DNA from: Helichrysum umbraculigerum
Taxonomy: Eukaryota; Streptophyta; Magnoliopsida; Asterales; Asteraceae
Length of the DNA stretch: 64,000 bases
Reading direction: 5' to 3'
Assembly (NCBI GenBank): GCA_949592205.1
Contig: CATIUR010000005.1
Coordinates: forward strand, 89,892,777 to 89,956,776
Shown here: positions 41,687-53,861 of the stretch, piece by piece
How positions within the stretch are numbered: position 1 is the first letter of the stretch
Layout: the number at the start of each line of letters is the position of its first letter
Position numbers and translations under genes: made by a program
The notes under the pieces: model-generated
The model's input: only the letters and a program-made list of their open reading frames with translations
Databases searched by the model: none
Told to the model about the DNA's origin: nothing

Positions 41687-42661
41687 ATGCCGCCTAAACG
41701 ACAAACCTTCACCCAAGCTGAACGTGATCAGTTCGCGGATCGAAGGGTAGCTGAGGCTCTAGCTACTCGGAACCAAGCAAAGCCCTGCACCTTTAGGGAC
41801 TTCCTGAGGTGCGAGCCACCAAACTTCGTCGGAACTGAAGGGGCTGTCGGATTAATCCGATGGTTCGAGAAGATGGAATCTATATTCTACATTTGCAATT
41901 GTCCCGATGACTGCAAGGTCATGTACGCCACATACACCCTCCAGGATTATGCCTCTACCTGGTGGAATTTCCACGCCCGAACTGTAGGGATCGATACCGC
42001 ACACGAACTCCCGTGGGAGGAGCTGAAACAAATAATGAGGGACAAGTATTGCCCCAGCGAGGTACTCCACAAACTTGAGGACGAACTTTGGCACCTCACC
42101 GTAAAAGACAACGACATCGAGACATACACCAATCGTTTCCAACAACTAGCACACCTTTGCCCAACTATCGTAAATCCTGAGAGCCAACGAATCGGGAGGT
42201 ACATCGGTGGAATCCCGTTGCTAATCGAGGGAATGGTCACTGCATCTAAACCCACTACTATTGAAGAGGCTATTCGTATGGCCCACAGACTCATGACACA
42301 AGTGGAACGACGCAAAACACCTGCAACTGAAAACAGCCAAGGAACATGGAATGGAGATTCCAGCACCAGTCGTAACCCAACAAATCAACCTGAACCTTTG
42401 AGGTCCTACGCCACCGAACCTAAGGAAAAGCGAGGCTATGCGGGGAATAAACCATTTTGTCACGGCTGTAAGCGTCATCATGATGGCTCATGTGGTTTAC
42501 CCTGTGAAAGATGCCAACGATTTGGACATAAAATCTAGGATTGCAGGGTTCCCGCCAATCCCGACTCTCAAAGGATATGCTTCAAATGTAAGGAACCCAG
42601 CCACTATAAGAAGAATTGCCCAAAACGAAAACGCAAAATACACCTGATCAGCTCCGGGTGA
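41687..42661 (+). pseudogene. gag: Gag of B, interrupted by an in-frame stop
   Basis: Gypsy-type gag starting MPPKRQTFTQAE, parallel to MPPRRQ of the A family; an upstream in-frame ATG (41660) is less likely. The gag domain spans about residues 30-210 (LIRWFEKMES, ASTWWNFHAR near 92, KYCPSEVLHKLE). The nucleocapsid has a CHGCKRHHDGSC half-knuckle near 257 and a CCHC knuckle interrupted by TAG at 42536-42538, between its His and last Cys. After the stop the same frame continues with another knuckle-like CFKCKEPSHYKKNC (near 298) and a basic tail to TGA at 42659-42661. Without readthrough the product lacks a complete zinc knuckle. Confidence 0.88.
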
Positions 42662-43170
42662 AACGAACAAATCTTCAACAATAATATAGGTACATCTTTC
42701 TCGAGAACATAACCCTTCGATTTTAGTTAACGCAAATCGTGTACTTTTACTCTTCGGAATTACTTTTATCTACTTAATGCCGAGTGCATCATAGGGCTAG
42801 TTAATCTAGGCCAACGTAAAACTCAAGGTTTGCTTTCAGCAGACTGGACCAACTGAGCGTTCACCAATCATTTAGTCCTGATCGGACTACTTTCTAAACG
42901 GCCACTTTGTGACAACCATCTAGTCCCGGATGGACAATCCCGAAAATGATTACCTTATAACCATAATATAACTACAACTTGAACAAACAACATAGTCAGG
43001 ATCTGACTACGACGATAAATAACGACACAGTCATGGAATGACTGCCTTTCAACTCCGTTATAGATGTCATATGTCTACAATCTATGCGACAAAACCCTTG
43101 TACGTACCTGTCTCCCCAGACTCCGCGCGAACACGACTTCACTCGAAATTTCGGGACGAAATTTTCTTAA
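42662..43170 (+). other. 3' untranslated interior of B with hairpins
   Basis: No second ORF like that of A. Hairpins AGTCC/GGACT 42874-42888, GTCC/GGAC 42923-42935, TAGTCA/TGACTA 42993-43009, CAGTCA/TGACTG 43028-43044. Ends with AATTTCGGGACGAAATTTTC, shared with A1. Confidence 0.7.
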
Positions 43171-43181
43171 CAGGGGGAGAA
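43171..43181 (+). other. Polypurine tract of B
   Basis: CAGGGGGAGAA next to the LTR start TGTAACACCC. Confidence 0.9.
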
Positions 43182-46100
43182 TGTAACACCCGGTCAAAAA
43201 GGCCAATTTTCACGCCAAATTTAAACTTCAAATAATCGTACTTAGTACGCAATTATAACAAAGTTATATTTTATAACTCGAATAAATTATCTTTATAAAA
43301 TACCTCGACTAAAAACATACACGATTTCGTATTTGTAAAATTATGATTTTAAAATATTTAAATCATTTCACGATCGAGCAAACAAACGCGGGCATTTTGT
43401 ACCGTGGTTGGAGACCACAGTCCCCGAATTGGGGATCTGGAAGTGGATAAAACCACCTCCACCTCCCATTTCTCTTTCATTCTATTTCATAAAAACACAC
43501 ACACCACCAAAAACTCTCTCAAACTTTTCTCTCCATCCATACCAACCACCACCGCCGGCCACCACCGTCACCATCGTCATCATCATCAGCAGGAACAACA
43601 TCAACAACTTAGTATCATCATCATCCTCATCTTCATCATCAAGAACACCATCACCCACCAAACCTTTGGATCTTCGAATCGTAAGAATTACTTCACTTTT
43701 CTTTGTTATTTCTTCATAAAAACACTTAATATACCATGTATTAGTGTTATATCAACTTATTATGTCCAAAAGCACCTTCGAAAATGCTTTAAAAGTCGAA
43801 ATTGCATAAAAATCGCTGAACAGCCAATCTCGCGAGCTGAGATCCAAATCTGATGAATCTCGCGAGTCGAGATTTGGACTTGCGGGTCGACTTGACTTGC
43901 GAGTCGACTTGACTTGCGAGTCCACTTGACTCGTGGATCTTAACTCGACTCGCGAGAAATCTCAACTCGACTCGCGAGAAATCTCAACTCGACTCGCGAG
44001 AAATCTCAACTTGCGAAACTCAACTTGCGAAGTCTCAACTTGCGAAATCTCAACTTGCGAAACTCAACTTGCGAAATCTCAACTTGCGAAATCTCAACTT
44101 GCGAAATCTCAACTTGCGAAATCTCAACTTGCGAAACTCAACTTGCGAAATCTCAACTTGCAAATCATTTTTCCACTAAGTGTCGAACTTAACCGGAAAC
44201 TAATACTTACACATGATACGATATACGAACTGTAATGACATTTCAAAGAAACTTATTTTATTAAAATCGTGATTTCAAACTATTACCAACGAGTCGTATA
44301 CATTTTCACAACTGCGAAATACAAACGTAAACGTTAAACAAACACTTTGGACATAATTTAGTTGCGTGAACACTAGCATGGATGGTCAAACTTAGACATC
44401 CACGCACTTATTAAATCTCAAACGTTTAGGGCGTTAGGAGATTTCGGACTAGACTTGGACTTTAGGCTTTGCTAGCGCTCGCACTTTGCTCAACTCAACA
44501 GGTGAGTTCATAGCCCCACTCTTTCAACCGTTTTACTGTTTTCGGGGTGAGACACATGTTCAATTACTATTTTCGAATTATAATGATAAACTTTTATAAT
44601 TCACACCTATCCATATTACTGTTATGTAATACGAAATGTGTAATACTTAGGAATTACACCCATTATATTGATGTAGAACGATATCACTACCTAACCGTGA
44701 TAGGTTATAATCGTACACTGTTAGATGGTTGGAAAACAATTACCAATACATAACCTGACTAAGTTATCACTATCCAAAGACCATATTGTCACGGGACAAT
44801 ACTATCACTATACTAGAACTGATTAGTTCTACCCACATGACAACGACTAGACTTTTACAGAATTAGTCTTCCTTTTAGGAACAAAAACTGTTGACACACT
44901 CCATGATCATTAGAATGGAAATTGTACTTAGGTGAACATTTTTCCCGAGACCCTAAATATACTTGCTAGGCTGGAGGCTAGGAGTATACGATAGTAACGT
45001 ACGTTAGTATAGATTCCTTATACTAATATAAAACAACTAGGTGATGATTAGTCATACCTAGGCTTATGGTGATATACTTAATATCTAAGTATTGTATATA
45101 CATATTTAGATACGTTAAACTACTTTCATGCGCGGCATGATACTCTATTAGATGTGTTTGTTGATTTGACCTATATATATATACATATACTTGTACACTA
45201 TCTCGAGCACGTGGTGCTACCTACTACTTACTTATGTATATTGATATGCATACGCTGATACAAACACGGTTACTCTAAGTCGAGCATGTCGTAGTACTGC
45301 CGACTCTCATTTACTAAGTCGGGCATGTCGTAGTACTGCCGACTCTGATTTACTTACGTTGCGTGGGAGCAATGTTGTTCGAGATCACGGTAAAGTGATT
45401 CAAAACGAGATCACGGTAGATGATTCAGTGATTCAAAACGATATCGTGGTAAAGCGATACAAAATATGGGATCTGCGAGATTACACTCGAGATTATTGGT
45501 GGAGCAACGGATCGGCGAGCTTACACTCGAGATCGTTGGCTCAAACACGGGATCTACGGGCTTACGCTCGAGATTCACACATATCAACGGGTCTACGAGA
45601 TTACACTTGAGGTCGTTGATGGAGCAACGGATCGGCGAGCTTACACTCGAGATCGTTGGCTCGGTATTCGGATAAATACTTATTGCGGGACCACACTTAT
45701 ACATTGCTGGAGACAACACACTAGGCCAAGTGGCACGTTAACACCTTACTATTGAATAAGTAATATTATTACTTGTTATTATATAACGTGGTCATACGCA
45801 TACTTGATTTGTACTTAGGCATGTAGTGCCTCACGTCTGTAGACTTACTTATACCTGATAGGTATTTAGACATGGACTGCCGCTTTCTCTATGTACTTAG
45901 GTACACTCCACGGTTACTTAGGTATTAGATACCTCGTTAGACGTATACACATTGATGTTGCAACTTTATAACAATACAAATCAAGATCGTAGTTTTTGAA
46001 CTACTTTTTAAACATACAAGGTTTATACGATTGTTTTCAACTAACATACCTATGAACTCACCAGCTTTATAGCTGACTCGTTTTAGCATGTGTTCTCAGG

Positions 46101-46458
46101 TGCCCAGCAGGATTAGGATTGCTACAAGATTATGCTAGCTCGAGTCGCATATTTTCAATCAACGGGATTTCTCTGCATAACTTTTATACTACAAACTATG
46201 TATTGAAATTATTTTGCGAACTCGCAACTTGTATACATTTTATTTTGGGACTACTCTGCATTTACTTTTGTATTTTCAAATTATGAATTTGAAATTTCTA
46301 TTATAATCGCAACGTTGTAAACGTTCTATTTTGACAAATGTATAACTATTTTCAAACGTCTCATTTAGAGTCGTTCATTATGTATCTTATGCTGTGATAT
46401 TTGATTTGGTAACACCCGACCCGATCGCTTCCGCAACCCGAAATTTGAGGGTGTTACA
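43182..46458 (+). repeat. 3' LTR of B
   Basis: 3277 bp; same modules as 36882-40143 with about 15 substitutions and one additional 15-bp array unit. Ends GTTACA before TAATA. Confidence 0.94.
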
Positions 46459-46463
46459 TAATA

Positions 46464-46765
46464 TGGTTCAGGATCCTGAGCTATGTGTACTCCAGAATAA
46501 ACTTAGGATCCTCACTTAAGGATCCTCCATGTTCAGTATCCTGCACGATTATGTCAGATAAATATATTTTGACTAGGATCCTGCAAGACAAATAACAAGA
46601 ATATATCCAGGATCCTTAATTATATCAGTGATCCTGAAAACAGACTTACAGGCCATCGTTATCCTCATATACAAATATAAAATACAGATGAGTTTCATAC
46701 CTGGGAGATGTGCATATGATGCTAATTAGGATCCTGCAAAGGTTAGTAAAAATCTACCCACAACA
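46464..46765 (-). repeat. 3' LTR of E, right part
   Basis: Resumes after B and ends CTACCCACAACA; the neighbouring ATTTCCCCCG is the purine tract in reverse (46766-46775). About six AGGATCCT-type words in 300 bp. Confidence 0.8.
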
Positions 46766-47055
46766 ATTTCCCCCGAAGTTATAACGTTTTTCAGGATCCT
46801 TAAATGTTGTAACTTCTCAGAGTAACCGCTTAAATCGTGTTAGGTAAGATATTTTACGTGTATCGAAGATCGTGCCCAAATATTAACGATAACCTTTAAA
46901 CCCTTATCACATCAAACCGTCATCATAATATCAGATAAGTCCTTTTATCTCTCATCCTTCTTCTTCGTCATTTTTTGTTTAAAAGCATCCCACAGTCTCA
47001 TCTTCATATCTAATCCTTACAAAAAACAATCGGAGTAATTGTACAGAACTCAACC

Positions 47056-47868
47056 ATGTCAGGTAATTTTTTCTTTTTTACTTTCCGTAATTTTATCCTT
47101 TTCGTTCATAATAACCTTCAACAATCTGTCAGTGCACTTCACCCTATCTGACGTTGATCCAGAGATTCCTCAAAAAGAAGCGATCAAGATCGGTAATGCA
47201 AGGTTCAAGCCTATTTCCACGCACTTTCTCTCCAAAAAGAGAAAAGTTGAAGAACTATATGATATCGAAACCCCTGCTTCTAACCTTATGATGGTAAGGC
47301 CCTTCATTCCTAATTTCTTTTTGAACAAAAATTCCTAAAATTGATCCTGTTATTAGGCCGCAGACATCATGATAGATAGATACTCAGAAAAAGTTGAAGA
47401 GGTCGACAATCTGATTGCTGACCAAAAGAAGAATGCTCTTAAGCTGGAGAGAGCCAAACGGAAGATCAAAGCCCTTAAAGCTATGCTTGCCGCAAGATCC
47501 AATTACTCCAACGAGGAAGGAACAAGCATGAATAATACCCTAATGCAGAGATGAAGAGAGATGCCACTATCGATGTTTTGGAATCCAAAATCCATATGGC
47601 CACAGAAGCTGCTGAAAATGGTCTAGATGCCAGCTTGTGGGACATCAAGGGATGGAAGGAGAAACTGGAAAGAATGAAAGATGATTATTCCCCAAACGCA
47701 TTCTTCATAGGTTTCGGAGGATCCAAGGTTTCAATAGGAAAAACAACCAAAGCACCCCAGATGAGAATCATCGAGACTCTAATCAAAGGCGAAGCGTCCA
47801 ATCCCAAAGATGATGAAGACATGACAGCAGCCGATGGTACAGTCAACAGCGAAGAATCTTCGGGCTAG
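47056..47868 (+). pseudogene. Antisense additional ORF of E, probably spliced, frameshifted
   Basis: On the strand opposite to E gag-pol, between pol and 3' LTR, where Tat-lineage Gypsy elements often carry an extra antisense gene. ATG at 47056 is followed by a GT donor (47063) and CTGTCAG acceptor (47132); a second intron-like segment runs from GTAAGG (47294) to TTATTAG (47356). Splicing both keeps the frame. The second exon has KKRKVEE, a basic NLS-like motif; the third (to about 47547) is Lys/Glu-rich, coiled-coil-like. A one-base frame change near 47547 separates it from a downstream frame (47551-47868, acidic end). No family domain recognised; exon structure is inferred. Confidence 0.5.
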
Positions 47869-49178
47869 GATGGCATTTGGCAAGCTGGAGCCTGATTTTT
47901 GTTTTCATTTTGATGCTCTCTTATTTCCCACGGGTTGTGTTTTGTAACAAAACAATTAATTTGGGGTGAGGTTGACCCGGTATGGTCAACCATGGTGGTG
48001 TTTATTGTGGTTTATGTTGGCCACGAAACAATTTTAATTTCCTGCACTCCTTTTGAACTTTAATCTCAAGATTGTAGAATCCTTAGATCTTTTGCTGTTA
48101 ATAATATTAGGATATTATCTATATCTTGTGTCTTCAGGATACTGAGGAGATTCCCTCAGTATACATATATATGTTTGCTTAGAAACAGGATCCTGAGGAG
48201 ATTCCCCCAGAATACATCCAGGATAATGAGAAGATTTTCTCAACATCATAGGCTTCAAGGATCCATAAATGGATCTGAGATAATGACGGGATAGGGATCC
48301 TCAGATTCAAGGATCCTTAACCGTATTTCATATAAACTGGAATTTAGGATCCTGAGATTTCAAGATCCTAAAATAAACTGCTGATAATGAGGAACTTCCA
48401 ATGAGTAATTCCTGTAACATATAAATGTTAATAATTTGTCAAATAATTGTGAAAACAATTTGTTTTTTGAAAAATGTTGTGACCTTAAAAAGATTTTGCG
48501 ATCCTTAGATCAAAACAGCTTTTGATAATCATGAAAATATTAGGGCTAATAAAGTTATTTATTAGACTTAACCAATGAAAATTTTGATAATGTGAATACA
48601 TTATAACCATTGGATAGTTTATGAAAACCATAAAAGTGACATGTAAATACCAAACCATTAGGTATTGTGAAAACATTACAAACCGTTTGATTCTTCGGCT
48701 ACGCCATTTGAGACATGAAAATGCCTAACCAATTGGTAATGTGAAAATATTACAAACCTTAGAGTGACGTGAAAACGACACAAACCTTAGATCGATACGT
48801 TTAGTGCACATCAGTATCGACATTCGTTAGCGCTTGATCTATAGGCCAACGGAAATGAAGTTGTCGGGTACCAGAGGCATCACTGATTCCCTAACCATGG
48901 CACTATAATCAAACATCGTGCGCACCCGGCGAGGTGTCAAAACCCTATTCGTAGAGAGGTGTTTATCCGTACGAAAACCTCTAAACCTTAGAGAATCGCT
49001 GGGATCCTTAACGGTGGAGAGGTGGCCAACCCCTAATCGTCATTCCATGATCCTTAAGTGTATGAACTACAACAAATACAAAATCTTGGGTAAAGGTGGG
49101 TGTTAGTTTGCCTAACACCCCTCCGATGCTTAAGTCAGTAGGGTATTCAATGAGAATAATAATCATAATAAACTTTCA

Positions 49179-49240
<62 letters not shown>

Positions 49241-49333
49241 ATACACACATACATATATAGTAAAAAGTATTAAAATCAATGAAAAGTTAAGGATCACAGG
49301 AGTACCTTTTGTGTTGAAATAAAAACATTCAAC
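47869..49333 (-). other. 3' non-coding interior of E
   Basis: 1.4 kb AT-rich with many GGATCC words, a diverged repeat of GTGAAAACATTACAAACC type (48610-48790) and a TA microsatellite (about 49184-49231). No gene seen. Confidence 0.7.
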
Positions 49334-52300
49334 TTACACATGGTAGAGTTTCAAATGAATGGCATTCCAGGATCTTGGAAGTAGTTCACCATCCATATTG
49401 GCCAACCAATATGCCCCCTTTCCAGCATCCGAATCTATTAAATATGGACCTTCCCACTTTGGTGCTAGCTTTCCTTCCGTAGGATTCTTAGTATTTTGAA
49501 ATACTTTCCTTAATACCAAATCTCCTACTCGAAACCTTCTTATCCTGACATTCTTGTTGTAGGATCTTGAAATCCTCTGTTGGTATGCTGCAATCCTGAA
49601 TTTAGCACGATCCCTTAACTCATCCACAGTGTCCAGATCCTGAATCAACGCTTCCTTGTTTGCTTCCAAAGTCTGCATCCGGGATCTTGCCGTTGGGATT
49701 ACCATCTCTGTTGGGATCATAGCTTCGGATCCAAACACCAAAGCAAAAGGAGTTTGCTTAGTTGCCTCCTTTTCAGTGGTCCTATCAGCCCATAAAACAA
49801 AATGCAATTCTTCAGCCCATCTTCCTTTCTTAGCATCCAGCCTCTTCTTAAGATTATTGATTATAATTTTATTGCTAGATTCTGCTTGTCCATTGGCTTG
49901 AGGATGGACTGGAGTTGAAGTTATCATCTTGATTCCCCAACTTTCACAAAACTTAGTCGTTCTTCTTCCAATAAATTGAGATCCATTGTCACACACTATT
50001 TCTGCCGGGATCCCAAACCTTGTGAGGATATTTCTCTTGATGAATGAGATAACATCCTTTTCCTTTACTTAAACAAATGCTTCAGCTTCAATCCATTTTG
50101 AAAAATAATCCGTCATTGCAAGCATAAACACTTTTCCTCCTGGAGCAACAGGTAGTTTTCCAACAATATCCATTCCCCATTTCATAAACGGCCATGGTGA
50201 GATAATCGGATGCATCGGTTCTGCTGGTTGATGATGGATGTTTCCGTGTCTTTGACAAGCATCACATTTGCGAGCAAAATCCTTGGAATCCTTCTTCATA
50301 GTAGGCTAGAAGTATCCTATCCTTAAAGCTTTTGAAAATAATGCTCTGCCCCCAGAATGATTCCCACAATCACCTTCATGTATATCCTTAAGAACTGCTT
50401 TTGCTTCAGTATCCTCAAGGCATCGTAATAATGGTCATGCAAGTGATTTTTTATACAATATACCATTTTCAATAGTAAAACGAGATACCTTTAATCTGAA
50501 GGCTTTAGGATTATTTTCATCCTTAGGGATCACATCGTGTTGTAAGTATTCCATGATCGGTTGCATCCATGATCCTGACTTGCCCCCAGAACCTGATGCA
50601 TTCGAATTATCTCCAGGTTGAGGATCCTCAACATCACAGACTTACTCTTCGTTGAGATCCTTATCAGCGATGGCAGGCGCTGCAATATGTATAATTGGTA
50701 TTTTGACATCCGGTGGGATCCTTAGACTTGATCCCAGATTAGCCAAAGCATCCGCTTCAGTGTTGTCCTCACGTGGTACCTGTTGAATGTCGAAGATCTC
50801 GAAGCTACCTGCAAGATCCTTAACAATCTCCAAATACGCAGCTAATCTATCCACTTTTACAGTATAAGATCCATTATAATGATTAGCAATTAACAATGAG
50901 TCAACATACACATTTAAGTATTTTATTCCAATATCCTTAGCTAATTGTAATCCCGCAATTAATGCTCAGTATTCTGCCTCATTATTTGTAGCTTGAAATT
51001 CACATCTTATGGCTTGAGGCATGATATCACCTTGAGGTGATTTTAATACAATTCCTAATCCGGTCCCTTTTACATTAGAAGCACCATCAGTATATAATGT
51101 CCATCTTTCACTTATTTGATTTAGTTCTTGCACTGCTAAATCTACTTCATTTTGAAGATCACTAGTATAGTCAGCAATAAAATCCGCTAAAGCTTGAGAT
51201 TTAATTGCGTTCCTAGGTTCATAAATTAGATTATAAGCACTTAATTTTACAGACCATTTAGCTAAACGTCCTGACATTTCTGGTTTTCTCAAAATGTTTT
51301 TAATAGGATAATTAGTTCTTACATGTATCGGGTGTGTCTCAAAATAATGCCTAAGTTTAGTTGATGCCATGACTAATGCAAGTATAAGTTTTTCGAGATG
51401 AGAATACCTGGTTTCAGCATCTAATAGGCTTTTACTTACATAGTAAACAGGATGTTGTTGCCCTTCATGATCCTTCACGAGCACTGCACTTACATCATTT
51501 CTGGATACTGATAAATAGAAAAACAGTGGTTCACCATTCTCAGTCTTCATCAATAAAGGAGCTGATGACAAGTAATCCTTCAATTCTTGAAATGCAGCTT
51601 CATGCTTTTCTCCCCACTTGAACTTTTTGTTCTTTTTGAGGATATCGTAGAATTCCTTGCATCTATCTGAGGATCTTGAAATGAAACGGTTCAGAGCTGC
51701 TATCCTTCCCGTCAACCTTTGTATATCCTTCGGACTTGATGGAGACTTTAAGTTCAGAATAGTTTTGATCTGTTCTAGGCTAGCTTCTATCCCTCTCTTG
51801 GTCACCATATATCCCAAGAATTTTCCTGCCCCCACTCCAAAGTGGCATTTAGCAGGATTAAGCTTCATGTTGTACTGATCCAGAATGTCAAAGGCCACCT
51901 TAAGATCCTGAAGATGATCCTCAGTCTTCTTTGAGTTTACTACCATATCATCGATGTATACTTCCATTGTGCTTCCCAATTGGTCTTTGAACATCATGTT
52001 AACTAGCCTTTGATATGTTGTATCTGCATTTTTAAGACCAAAAGGCATAACAACATAACAATAAATACCTGTTGGAGTTATGAATGCCGTGTCTTCCTGA
52101 TCTGCGGGTTCCATCTGAATTTGTTGAAATCCTGACGAAGCATCCATAAAGGTCAGGATCTCATGTCCAGCTGTAGCATCCACCATTGAATCTATATGAG
52201 GCAATGGAAAAGGATCCTTTGGGCAGGCTTTATTGAGATCCGTGTAGTCCACACACACTCTCCATTTCCCATTCTTCTTTTGTACCACCACCACGTTTGC

Positions 52301-53861
52301 CAACCATCTTGGAAACTTTACTTCCCTTATCATGCCAGCAGCAAGTAATCTTTCAACATCTGCCTGGATAATAGCATTCCTTTTCGGTGCAAATTTCCTT
52401 CTCTTTTGTTGAACCGGCCTGAAACTATTATCAATTCCAAGTTTATGAGTTATAATATCCTTAGATATACCTGTCATATCCTCTAGCTTCCAGGCAAAAG
52501 TTGATTTCCTCTGATTCAAGAATTTCATCAGATCCTGTTCAAGATCCTCTGGGATGCTTGACCCTATAAGCACCTTTTCTTCAGGATCCTTCGAGCTCAG
52601 CGGCACTTCTTTGACGTCCTGCTCCTTTGTATCCAGGACATCCCATGCCTCGTTCTTTAATTGCTATGCTGACGGAGGCTTGGCAGTAGATTTCATTGAC
52701 GTTGTATAACAGTCCTTTGCTTCTTGTTGGTCACTGCTGATCTTGACCACCCCCCATGGAGTTGGTAATTTGACGCATTGATGATACGTTGAGGGTACCA
52801 CCTTCATATCATGCAACCAGGGTCTCCCTAGGATAATGTTATAGCTTGACAAACAATCCATAACATAAAACTTTTGAATAGAGTTCACCCCTTCAATGTA
52901 AATCGCCAACTTGATATCACCAACTGTATTCTTCGCTTCTCCACTGAATCCTACCAATACAGTGGATCTTGAGGTGATCTCTGACTCTGGAATACCCATT
53001 CTTTTCAAAGTTTCTAGATGGATGATGTTGACTGAGCTTCCTCCATCAATCAGGATCCTTCGCACAAAATGATTGGCAACATAGAGAGTAATAACCAAAC
53101 CATCGTGGTGAGGATCCTGAACATCCTCTAAATCATCTTCATCAAACGCTATGATCCTCTCGTCATTCTTCATGGAAATCCTTGTAGGTTTATATGGTTT
53201 ATCTGACTTGGACTCTCTTGCGTGCCTCGTTGCTGCGGAATAAGAAGTACCACATATGTCAGAGCCACCAGAAATAAAATTGATTACCTTGGCGTCAGAA
53301 GGTGGGGATCCTGCTCTAGCGAGGATCCTGTGATTATCCTGAGACTCAGGATCCTGAACTCTGTCATGATCCTTCGCGTGATCCTTCTTTTTCCCAAGCA
53401 GATCCTTCAAGTATCCTTTGTTGAGTAGATGACTGATCTCTTTCCGGAGAGCTATGCAATTCTCAGTTGTGTGGCGGAAATCCTCATGATAGGCACACCA
53501 TTTAGATTTATCCTTCCATGCATAAGGTTTGTCATTCTTCTTTGGCCACCTTGCCTTGTCTCCTAGATCCTGCATGGCACACAATATATCTGTTGTATCT
53601 ACAGAAAAATAATAATCAGTTATTTTAGGATATTCTTAGTCATCTTCGTCAACAGCATTCACACGACGATCCTCATTTCTGGTATAAGGTTTGTTCCGGT
53701 TTGATCTGAATGAGGACGAGTCTGACTTCCTGTTAAGTCTATCGTATGCTGATTAAGTATCCACCCTCTTCTGTATCATCGCATCCTCTTCCAGCCTGAT
53801 AAACCTTAAAGCCCTGTTTCTGACTTCATCGAGGTTCCTGCAAGGATTCATAACAAAATCC
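49334..53861 (-). pseudogene. pol: Gag-pol of E (Tat-like Gypsy) with eight in-frame stops
   Basis: One reading frame on the minus strand covers the gag C-terminus (to 53861), protease (IDGGSSVNII near 53045), RT (FMDASSGFQQI; YIDDMVVNS near 51950), RNase H (about 51530-51300), a second archaeal-type RNase H (LYTDGASN to NNEAEY, about 51100-50700), integrase zinc segment (CDACQRHGN near 50250), and integrase core (MDIVGKLP, MCDNGSQF, NGQAESSNK), ending KLYHV. In-frame stops lie at 53753, 53636, 52664, 50966, 50642, 50435, 50306 and 50069 (low coordinate of each). I see no frameshift. Two stops replace expected Trp (TAG at 50306) and Arg (TGA at 50435) by family comparison. Not translatable as one protein. 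The N-terminal gag is cut by F. Confidence 0.88.

Larger units (their letters stand above)
36882..46458 (+). mobile_element. Complete TR-GAG element B with target duplication TAATA
   Basis: 9.6-kb element in the E LTR: 3.26-3.28 kb LTRs, Met-tRNA primer site, one gag, purine tract, no pol. Flanked by TAATA at 36877-36881 and 46459-46463. I count roughly 15 substitutions plus a 15-bp repeat difference between LTRs, so it is older than A1 and S1. The leader just after the primer site is nearly the same as in A1. Confidence 0.94.
36091..53861 (-). mobile_element. Tat-like Gypsy element E, reverse, degraded and interrupted by B
   Basis: The 3' LTR (left) starts TGTTTTGG and ends ACAACA at 46765, split by B. 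The interior holds a probable antisense gene (47056-47868), about 1.4 kb non-coding, then gag-pol on the minus strand ending inside gag at about 53861, where F begins. Two RNase H domains between RT and integrase fit the Tat lineage. The octamer AGGATCCT and close variants recur over the whole element. The 5' LTR is outside the window if F is an insertion. Confidence 0.82.
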
